Below are positions 1-7,620 of a stretch of 25,192 nt of DNA, piece after piece. The notes under the pieces were generated by a model that did no database searches, was not told where the DNA came from, and saw only the letters and a list, made by a program, of their open reading frames with translations. The stretch spans positions 1 to 25,192 of the forward strand of contig AUXH01000265.1 in assembly GCA_000482145.1 (NCBI GenBank), in the 5' to 3' direction. Each line of letters starts with the position of its first letter. The stretch's first letter is position 1. The DNA is from Strigomonas culicis (lineage: Eukaryota > Euglenozoa > Kinetoplastea > Trypanosomatida > Trypanosomatidae). Both the position numbers and the translations under genes were made by a program.

Positions 1-1130
1 AAAAAGTTCTGCTAATCAAATATGGTTCGTATTCAGTTTTTTAGTATATAGTACTCCTTATTAACAGCATTAGTTAGCTTGATCAAAATGTTCATCGATA
101 TATACTATAATCATTTAAAAGTAACCATCTTGAAAAAATGAAAATAAAAAAAAAAGAATTGAGAGCAAAAGAAAAAAAATAAGAAACAGCTTGAATAATA
201 ATAAATTTAAAAAAACACACATGTACATATATTATAATCATAGCCAAAGAGTATATTACAAAGAAAACAAATTGCAGTAAAAAAAAAATGAGTCTTCACG
301 CCTATTTTTTTTCTTCTGTTTTTTTTTAAGTTCTGACTGCTAATGACATAGCACATCAAGCCAATGAGGCGGCATATATTCCGTCTTTCTTTTTTTGCGT
401 ATAAATGTGCATTTATCATTTCTTTTTTTTTTTTGAGGGGAGAGTACTGTTGATGTTTCAAGGTTAAGTATATATACATATATGTATATAAAGATTTGTT
501 TCAATTTTATTATTTTCCGCTGGTTCTTCCTTGGTACATCAACTATTGTCATCATCAGTCATCATTATCGATGTACAAACACCCATAAATATATGGATAT
601 ATATTTATATATTTCAAAAAAAAAAAAGAGAGATAGAAAAAATGCATCCGATCATACATCACAATAACAATATCAATGATAATAAATTGGAGACAATACA
701 AAAGAGGAAACAGAAAAAAAAGAACAACAAAAAAAAAAGTGAGAAAGAGACAACAGAGAAAAATATATTTAAAAAACAGTAACAATAATTCGATTGAATG
801 AACAAAGCAAACAGGAACAAAAAAAAAAAGATGCACGCTTCACAAAATGGGAAGGGGAAGGAATTCAACTCATACATTGTTTTTTATAAATAAAAACATG
901 TAGATATATACTCCAGTTTACTACAGTGGTATATATGTATAGATAGATAGATGTATAATAAGTGTATGTATATATAAATTCTGTTAGTAATAATAGCAAT
1001 GTCTGTTTATTACTTTTGTATTCACTTTTCTTTTTTTACTCTTCTATCCATTTCATTTTTTTTGTGTGTGTGTGTATCATATTTCAAATTCAATTACTAT
1101 TATTATCATTATTATTATATTTCCTTTTGT
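1..1130. other. AT-rich intergenic region and 3'UTR of the RRM protein gene
   Basis: This stretch lies downstream of the RRM protein stop codon on the minus strand. It is strongly AT-rich, with A and T homopolymers of 8 to 10 bases and TA-rich runs (for example around 470-490 and 595-615). The A/G-rich plus-strand blocks near 600-780 and 130-200 are pyrimidine-rich on the minus strand. They could serve polyadenylation of the upstream gene or trans-splicing of the next gene beyond the window. Open frames here translate only to low-complexity Phe/Leu/Lys/Ile strings with no recognisable domain. I see no RNA gene. Confidence 0.7.
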
Positions 1131-3818
1131 TCATACATCAATTCTGACGTTTGCGTACGAATGGGTCCGGCTGAGGTGCACAGGGCGCTCCTCCGTCTCC
1201 CCGTCTGTATCTTCATCCGTGTGGATCTGTTCTCCAAGCTCGCGCCGCTTCGCGATCAGCGTCGTCGCCTCGGCCGTGCCGTCCTGCGGGTCGGCGTGGG
1301 AGTGCCGCGCGCCCTTCCGAGCGCCGGGCTGCTGCTCCAGCTGCTCCGACAGCCGCAGTGCCTCCAGTCGGGACGTCAGCTCCTCCAGTGCATCCTCGTC
1401 CTCCGTCAGCATCGTGTCGGTAATGCCGTTTGCCGAGCGCTGCAGCTGCAGTGCGTTGTCGGCACTCGCGATAGCAGTCGTGTAGCCGCGCGGGACGGCC
1501 GGGGCGGCGACCGCCACCTCCGGCGCCGCGCCCTGCGCACACGTATGGCTGTTGCTGTTCCCCGTGATGCTGTTGCTGTTGTTGTTGCTGTTCGTAGGGG
1601 TCGTCGCCGTCGCGGCGGTCGCGTTGTTGAAGAAGAGGAGGGGGCTGGAGAAGGAGTTGTTGGTGTTGTTCGCGAGGCCGCTGCCGTTGATGAGGTGGCC
1701 GGAGGCGCCGCGCTCCATCACCCCACGTGGGGACACATGGGCGGAGATGACCGGGCTCGCCTCCGCATACCGCTGGGAGGGCGAGCCCGTCCGGCTGGCC
1801 TCGCTGGCGGTGCCGGGCTGCTGCTGCTGCTGCTGCCGCCGCTGCATGTTAAGGATCGTATCTTGGTACGCCTGCTGGTACGCCGCCTGCGCCGCGGCGG
1901 TCGCGGCCGCCTCCATCGTGTTGGCCTGCAGTGGGCTCGCCGTGCTGGCCGGCGGCGCCGTGCTGGCCGGCGGCGCCGCGCCATTTGGAAAGAAGAGGAT
2001 GGGGGAGCTGGAGGTCGCCGGCTGCCCGCCGCTCGCGGAGCGCGGGGAATTATAGAAGGAGATGGGCTGCGACAGGGGCGACCCGTTGGGGCTCTGCGGC
2101 AGCGGCACCGGCGGCACCTGGAAGTGTTGGAAGGCCGTCGCGCTCGTCGTGCTGCTGCTGAAGGCCGTCGCCGTGGCGCCCGCGGCGGACTGCAGCCCGT
2201 GGCGCACCTCCGCGAGGTCGCCCGAGGCGGTGACGGAGAAGGGCAGGGGCGACGGGTTGTCGGAGCCGGGCGCGTTGAGCTTTAAGGCGGTGCTCTCCAT
2301 CGTGGTGACGGGGTTGAGGCCGTCGGCGGGGCTTGCGGCGGTCGCCTGTACCTCCTCCGCGTACCGGCGGCGCCGCTCCAGCCGCTGTTTGTTGTCCTCC
2401 GCGAGCTTCACCATGAGCGGGATGCGGTCGCAGGAGGGGAAGGGGCAGGTGTTGTGCAGCGCGCTGACCGCCGCCTCCGCGGCGCCGTCCTCCGCGAAGA
2501 GGATGAAGGCGATGTTGCGCTCCTTCTCCTGTAGCTGCTGCGCGGTCACCGCGGCGGCGGTGCGCCCCATGAGGAGGAGAAACTGCTGCTGCTCCGGCGG
2601 CGGCGAGCCGGACGGCGGCAGGTTCGGCGGCGACGCCGCGAGCGCGAGGCCGCTGCCGCCGGCGGACGCCGTGATGGGCAGCCCGCAGCCGTCCACGCTG
2701 AAGTTGACGGCGCCGCCTTGGTGCAGCAGCGTCGGGGAGAGCCCGCTGCCGCCGGGGGTCGCGGTCGGCCAGCTCGCCGCGATGCTGTTGCTCACCGGCG
2801 CCGTGTCGCGGTGCACCGTCACGCTCACGATGGGGCCGTAGCCGGCGAAGAGCTGGCGCAGCTCGCGCTGCGTGATGTCGGTCGGGATGTTGCGCACGAA
2901 GAGCTTGTGGATCTTGCGGCGCTGCTCCCCGATGGGGGTGCCGTCGTGCTGCTTCTTCGCCCACTGGATGGAGATGCACCGGTTATACAGCTCCCGCCCG
3001 TCGAGCGCCTCCATCGCGCGCCGCGCGGCCTCGTGTGTGTCGTAGCGCACGAACGCCGTCCCAAGGCTCTCGCCGGTGTGGATGTCGCGCATCAGCGCGA
3101 GGGACGTGATGGCGCCGAAGGGATGGAAAAGCAGCTGCAAGTCCTGCTCCGTCACGGCGCCGGCCAGCTTGCGGATGAAGAGGTTCGTCTGGCTCCGCGG
3201 CCCGTTCGGGTCCAGCACGATTGCTTCGTACGACGGCGGCGCGTGGACGCCCGGCGGCAGGTGCGGACTGCTGCCGCCGGGCTGCGCGCACAGCAGATCG
3301 CCGGAGCTCGACGGCAGGTGATACGTGCTGTTGTGGCTCGGCGCGCTGTTGTGCGCACTGAGGTTCAGGAAGGGCACGGACCGCGACGGGCTGCCGCCGG
3401 CGGGCAGCGCGGGCAACATGGGGCTCGCTGTGCCCTTCCGCGGCGACGGGTGGCTGCTGAAGGTCATGGCCGTCGTGTGGTGCGTATTATTCTCGGGGCT
3501 GCTGTGAGGGCGTAGCGCGGCGCCGCCGTGCGTGGCGGGGCTCTGGGAGAAGACCGGCATGTAGCTCACGCCTGTGGGGTTCGCTGCATACTCCAGCAGC
3601 TGGGGTTGCATCGGCGGCGCCATTTGGAACATGCCTGGCGGCGGCGCGGGTGGGGGCCCCGTCGCGTACATGGGCATCGGCATGCAGGACACGGGGTAGA
3701 AGGCGGCGCCGCCACCGGCCGGCGCGGAGCCGCCGAGGACAAAGCCGTAGGGATTCGCCGCGTTTGGTGCACCGCTGGCCGCTGCCGTGCCGTTGGGAGG
3801 AACTGCGTACGAGTACAT
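1131..3818 (-). CDS. RNA-binding protein with two RRM domains, the second interrupted by a long insert
   Basis: The 895-residue frame runs from ATG to TGA. RRM1 spans about residues 209-290, with RNP2-like LFIRKL and RNP1-like LGTAFVRY. RRM2 begins near residue 310 (KLFVRNI, then the helix ELRQLFAGYG and the strand VSVTVHRD). About 95 Gly/Ser/Pro-rich residues (roughly 337-432) follow before the third strand RNIAFILFA and the last strand IPLMVKLAEDN. The flanks are low complexity: a Pro/Gly/Met-rich N-terminus, a run of six Gln (1818-1835), an Asn-rich tract, and a short acidic Leu-rich helix near the C-terminus. Proteins of this kind usually control mRNA stability or translation in kinetoplastids; the target is unknown. 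The start is uncertain. No AG lies in the 146 bases before the ATG, and the first AG after the pyrimidine tract is inside codons 5/6, which would make Met46 (ATG at 3683) the first usable start. Confidence 0.9.
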   Translation of the reverse strand: MYSYAVPPNGTAAASGAPNAANPYGFVLGGSAPAGGGAAFYPVSCMPMPMYATGPPPAPPPGMFQMAPPMQPQLLEYAANPTGVSYMPVFSQSPATHGGAALRPHSSPENNTHHTTAMTFSSHPSPRKGTASPMLPALPAGGSPSRSVPFLNLSAHNSAPSHNSTYHLPSSSGDLLCAQPGGSSPHLPPGVHAPPSYEAIVLDPNGPRSQTNLFIRKLAGAVTEQDLQLLFHPFGAITSLALMRDIHTGESLGTAFVRYDTHEAARRAMEALDGRELYNRCISIQWAKKQHDGTPIGEQRRKIHKLFVRNIPTDITQRELRQLFAGYGPIVSVTVHRDTAPVSNSIAASWPTATPGGSGLSPTLLHQGGAVNFSVDGCGLPITASAGGSGLALAASPPNLPPSGSPPPEQQQFLLLMGRTAAAVTAQQLQEKERNIAFILFAEDGAAEAAVSALHNTCPFPSCDRIPLMVKLAEDNKQRLERRRRYAEEVQATAASPADGLNPVTTMESTALKLNAPGSDNPSPLPFSVTASGDLAEVRHGLQSAAGATATAFSSSTTSATAFQHFQVPPVPLPQSPNGSPLSQPISFYNSPRSASGGQPATSSSPILFFPNGAAPPASTAPPASTASPLQANTMEAAATAAAQAAYQQAYQDTILNMQRRQQQQQQPGTASEASRTGSPSQRYAEASPVISAHVSPRGVMERGASGHLINGSGLANNTNNSFSSPLLFFNNATAATATTPTNSNNNSNSITGNSNSHTCAQGAAPEVAVAAPAVPRGYTTAIASADNALQLQRSANGITDTMLTEDEDALEELTSRLEALRLSEQLEQQPGARKGARHSHADPQDGTAEATTLIAKRRELGEQIHTDEDTDGETEERPVHLSRTHSYANVRIDV

Positions 3819-3836
3819 GAAAGGAAGGGAGGGGTT
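3803..3836 (-). promoter_or_regulatory. candidate trans-splice acceptor overlapping the RRM gene 5' end
   Basis: On the minus strand a C/T-rich run (3836-3819) abuts the first ATG, and the first AG after it is at 3804-3803, 14 bases into the open frame. A longer T-rich tract lies at about 3934-3885. No AG occurs between 3966 and 3805. If this AG is used, the mature mRNA starts at 3802 and the first AUG is in frame at 3683. A distal acceptor with a much longer leader is the alternative. Confidence 0.45.
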
Positions 3837-5044
3837 TGAAAGTGTAATTGTATTAATGATGATAGTATATTCGAATAGAACAATACAATGGAGAACAAGA
3901 AAGAAAAATGAAAAGAAAAATAGAAAAAAGAAATATGTATGATATATAGGTGGGTGTGTCGTATATCTATATATACTTTCTTTTACTGGTTCTTTACTTC
4001 TTTTTCTTCTGAAAATATGATGTTTCTTACTTACTTACTTACGTTTATTTTTCTTGTTGCTGTTGTTGTTTGGATTTTCTTTAGCTTCCGTTTTTTACGA
4101 GTGACGACTTGTGCTCTGTAAGCGATCACTATTTTTGCTTATTATATTTCGAAGGTGCGTAGAGGGGTACTTTAAAGAGGCAAATGACAAAGTAGTATAA
4201 TGCTTCTCTGTGCTAAGCCGTAATATGGTATATTAATAAAGTTGTTCTCTTCACTGTTCGATTTACGACCTTTGGGTGCTTTTTTTCTTCCTTTATGAGC
4301 GGTATGTTTACTATATATAAATATATACGTTTTTGCTTTCCTGCGCTCGTGGTGGGTGTGACTGTGGGTAGTTATCTAGTATGTACCGGTATCCGTGTAT
4401 GTTCGTATGTATTCAGAGAGAGATACAAATCAAAAATAAAATACTGTACGCGCCTCTATACTTCTTCTACTGTTTAATTATTATTATTGTTGTTATTGTT
4501 GTGCTTAGTTCAGTGAAAAGTGTATATGTATGGATCTGCGTATCTTATAGTGTATCCTTCTATTTTTCACCTTTTGAATAGTTCCGATGTACGTTCCTCT
4601 TTAAAATTGAAGAAGAAACGGTGATCGACGTAAAACACAAAAAAAAAAAAATTATACTGATGAGTTCACCTTAACTACTTGAAGTTAGCTATATGAGTGA
4701 TAAAATCTTCTTTTTTTGCTTTTTTTTCTCCTTTGTTTTACTCTGTTTTTTCGTTTCGGATCGCTCTTACGGTTATTATCAGAAGGTATATAGATGGAGA
4801 AGTAGAAAAAAAGAAATCAAAGACGGAAAAAAAAAGAAGCGAGATGATTATTAAAAGAGTCAAAAAAGCGAAGAAATAAAAAAAGAAACAAGAGCGTGTT
4901 TCTCTTTTTCGTATAGGTTTCCTTATTATTTAGACAAATGTTATGCTCCTTATTTCTTCTATTTTTTTATTATTGCTATTATTAATGTTGTTGATGGTGA
5001 CGATGTGCTGAATTTGCCTATATTATTTTGCCTAATACTTGCTT

Positions 5045-5062
5045 TATATATATATATATATA
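5045..5062. repeat. (TA)n microsatellite
   Basis: An uninterrupted alternating TA run of about nine units lies in the intergenic region downstream of the kinase gene. Confidence 0.9.
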
Positions 5063-5408
5063 AACAATGATAAAGAAAAGGAAAGGAAAAAAAACACTGA
5101 AAAGGAGGGAACAAATGTTCAAGAAAACACAATCAATAAAGAGAAAAGAAAAAAAAAGATGAAAAAGCAAATGAAAAATGGAGACAAAAAAAGGGAGAAC
5201 AAAAAAAAAAGAAAAAAAAAGAAATATGAAAAGGGTCGTGCAAAAGCAATTAAAAAGAGCGAAGCAAGTATTTGCAAAGCAAATGTATATATATATATGC
5301 AAGAAACAAAGCAAAATATGTGGTACTTTAAAAGGGGAAAGAAATTCAAAAAAACAAAAGAAGGAAAAAAGAAAGAATGAAGTGCTATTTGGTTCTTTGT
5401 TTTGTTAA

Positions 5409-5429
5409 GAGAGAGAGAGAGAGAGAGAG
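5409..5429. repeat. (GA)n microsatellite
   Basis: About ten GA units lie in the probable 3'UTR of the kinase gene. Read on the coding strand it is a TC repeat, the kind of pyrimidine tract that can act in trans-splicing and polyadenylation. Confidence 0.9.
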
Positions 5430-5695
5430 GGGGTGAAAGACCATAACGTCATGTGATCACTGGCTACATCATCATGATACACACATCCAAAAAAGATATA
5501 TAGATATGTATTGTTTTCGCAAGAGCAGCACATTTACATGCGCCGTCACGTACAGCAAAAGGAAATCCTAACTATAATGGCATCTGGACCACGATCTGAC
5601 AGTAGAAAAAAAGACGGCACAGAAATTCAGCCAACAACGTGAGAAAGGGAAAAACAAAAACGAAAACGAGAGAGGGACAGGACCCTCCGCTCCGA

Positions 5696-6994
5696 TCACG
5701 CCTTCTCCTCGCGCGCCCTCTTCCCGTCCCCCGTGGCCTTCGGATGTGCCGTCGCCGCCGCGGTGGCGAGCCAGGGGTGGCGCAGCACCGCCTGGATGTC
5801 CGGCCGCCGCTGCGGGTCCTTCTCCAGCAGCGCGGCGATGAAGGCCATGCAGAGCGGCGACAGGCCCAGCGGGTTGCCGCCGCGCGCGCCGCCCGCCGCC
5901 ACGCCGTCGTCGGGCGGCACGACGCCGGAGAGGTTGGGTGCGTCGCCGCGGATGGCCGCCAGCGTGCGCTGCGTGAGGGGGTGGTAGAAGGGCGGCAGCC
6001 CCGTCAGCAGCTCCACGACGATGGCGCCCAGCGACCACACGTCCGTCTTCGTGTCGTACGTCGCGGCCGCGCCGCCGAGCATCTCCGGAGAGATGTAGTC
6101 CAGCGTGCCGCAGACGCTCTTGCGCCCCTCCGCCTCGGCGCCGCCCGCGCCCTCCGCCGCGCGCCGCAGCGGCGACGCCCACCCGAAGTCCGCCACCTTC
6201 GCCACAAAGTACTGGTCGAGCAGCACGTTCTGGCACTTCAGGTCCCGGTGCGTCAGCGCCCGCGCGTGGAGGTGGTCCAGCGCGCGGGCCATGTGGCGCG
6301 TCAGCCGCGCGACGTGCGGCTCACTGAAGATGAGCTCCCCAAAGGGGTAGTGCTGGAGGAGGTACGCCGGCGGCGCGGCCCCGCCCTCACCGCCGCCGGC
6401 CCGCCGCGCGTAGAGCGCCTGCTTCTTGCGCAACAGGTGCTCCGCGAGGGTGCCGTTCGGGCAGTACTCCAGCACCAGTCCGATGGTGTCTGCCGTCACG
6501 TAGTAGCTGTGCAGCCGCACAATGTTGGGGTGCCGCAGCACCCGCTGGATGTTGATCTCGTTACGTACGAGCGTCTCTAGTGACGGCGGCGCCGCGCCGG
6601 CGCCGGCGCCGACCGGCGGTGGCGCGGCGGTGGTGCAAAAGAGCGGGTTGAGGCGGTCGATCTCCTTCAGCGCGAACCGCTGGCCGGAGGGCAGGTGCTG
6701 CGCGAGGGTGACGACGCTGTAGCTGCCGTCTCCCAGCACCGCCAGCCGCGTGAAGTCCGACGGCCGCAGCGTCTCCTGGCGGTACCGCGCCGCCGTCGGC
6801 AGCGCCGCGGCGGTGGGCGCTGCTGGCCGCGACGGGGGTGGCGTCAGCGGCGCCGCCAGCACGCTGCGGTAGTGCCGGGCCGCGGCCGGCTGAGGCTGCG
6901 CCGGGCTGGCACAGCGCGGGCGGGCGGGCGGGGCGTTCAGCGACAGCGACTGCAGCAGCGGCGGCGGCTCCGTGGGGTCGGAGGTCGAGCGCAT
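5696..6994 (-). CDS. Ser/Thr protein kinase, Aurora/PDK1-like
   Basis: The 432-residue frame runs from ATG to TGA. After a Pro/Ala-rich N-terminus of about 78 residues, the kinase domain spans roughly 79-410 with the expected elements: Gly-rich loop GDGSYSVV, ATP-binding Lys110 (FALKEI), an αC Glu in RNEINIQRV, catalytic Asp251 (HRDLKCQN), Mg-binding Asp269 (DFGWA), and an APE-like SPEM with Glu304. The enzyme should be active. DFGW followed by CGTLDY resembles Aurora kinases, while the Gly-rich loop and SPE resemble PDK1, so the subfamily is open. Low-complexity Ala/Gly inserts sit after the VAIK lysine (about 120-135), before αE, and in the activation segment. The basic tail KRAREEKA could be a nuclear localisation signal. 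Substrates are unknown. The nearest acceptor AG (7001-7000) leaves a leader of only five bases plus the spliced leader. Confidence 0.92.
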   Translation of the reverse strand: MRSTSDPTEPPPLLQSLSLNAPPARPRCASPAQPQPAAARHYRSVLAAPLTPPPSRPAAPTAAALPTAARYRQETLRPSDFTRLAVLGDGSYSVVTLAQHLPSGQRFALKEIDRLNPLFCTTAAPPPVGAGAGAAPPSLETLVRNEINIQRVLRHPNIVRLHSYYVTADTIGLVLEYCPNGTLAEHLLRKKQALYARRAGGGEGGAAPPAYLLQHYPFGELIFSEPHVARLTRHMARALDHLHARALTHRDLKCQNVLLDQYFVAKVADFGWASPLRRAAEGAGGAEAEGRKSVCGTLDYISPEMLGGAAATYDTKTDVWSLGAIVVELLTGLPPFYHPLTQRTLAAIRGDAPNLSGVVPPDDGVAAGGARGGNPLGLSPLCMAFIAALLEKDPQRRPDIQAVLRHPWLATAAATAHPKATGDGKRAREEKA

Positions 6995-7620
6995 GGACGC
7001 TAAGAAAAGATAAGTGAAAGAAAAATAAAAAGGAGGAGTAGGTAAAGTATGTCGGTCTATCTATAGAGGTAGGAGAGGAAATCTAGTTTCTAAATGGAAA
7101 AAAAAAAGGTGTGCGTCTATACAGGAACTATAAAATAATAAGAGCTACACTGTGGGAACAGCAGAAGGCATGAATATAGAAGAAAAAAAAAGAGTGGAGG
7201 AAGGAGAAGAGGAGAGAACGAGGAGAAACATATAGATATGTTCCTGTGTACGGTCATGTACATCAATTATATCGCAGATGGACCCTCACAGGTACACAGC
7301 ATGCGCGGCCGTCCCATAGCCATGACACTGTTCACTCAACACAATATATATGTTTATGTACTGACAGAGCAACTTCCAAAAAAGAAAAAAAGAAAGTGGA
7401 TGTGTGGTTTGATAATAAGTTATGCTAGGCTTGTTTAATATATTGTTTGGTTTTGTTTTTTATGTTGGTGTTGTTGGTTGTGTCCTTACGTATCCATCCT
7501 ACCATTCTTATCCGGTGGCGGTTGTTGAAATTAAGTTACGTTTCGGTTATGGAGGTGCCCCCGGTCATCGCGCATCCGTGTCTGCGTGCCAAAAAAGAAA
7601 AACAAAAAGGAGGCGACCGC
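6995..7620. other. intergenic region between RPC6 and the kinase gene
   Basis: This AT-rich stretch contains the probable 3'UTR of RPC6 and the kinase splice region. GC content falls abruptly within a few dozen bases of both coding boundaries. The small open frames near 7238-7438 on the plus strand have no recognisable similarity and the wrong composition for a gene. No RNA gene was seen. Confidence 0.65.
7000..7050 (-). promoter_or_regulatory. trans-splice acceptor for the kinase mRNA
   Basis: On the minus strand a nearly pure C/T tract runs from about 7050 and ends in an AG at 7001-7000, five bases before the kinase ATG. It is the only AG between the tract and the start, so it probably fixes the 5' end and supports the ATG at 6994. 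Confidence 0.75.

Larger units (their letters stand above)
3819..5695. other. long AT-rich intergenic region between the kinase and RRM genes
   Basis: This is the longest gap in the window. On the coding (minus) strand it contains two strong pyrimidine-rich blocks, about 5390-5064 and 4895-4797, both well upstream of the RRM start, plus a third at 3934-3885. Microsatellites include TA (5045-5062), GA (5409-5429) and TTAC units (4027-4042). The small open frames are translations of A- or T-rich sequence and resemble no protein. No tRNA-like or other RNA structure was recognised by eye; a short non-coding RNA cannot be excluded. Confidence 0.65.

Noticed and set aside
1818..1835. Expanded CAG/CTG repeat in the RRM gene
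   Set aside because: There are only six units, encoding six Gln. This is ordinary for low-complexity regions of trypanosomatid RNA-binding proteins.
999..2285. Long plus-strand open frame opposite the RRM gene
   Set aside because: It is a shadow of GC-rich codons: Arg/Gly/Ala-rich, no domain, and its first codons run through AT-rich spacer. The same holds for the long antisense frames at 5639-6580, 7447-8640, 14002-15048, 17696-19162 and 19805-21325.
4295..4581. Small plus-strand frames in the long spacer as possible genes
   Set aside because: They are short, AT-rich, without domains, on the opposite strand to the transcription unit, and lack a suitable pyrimidine-AG signal.
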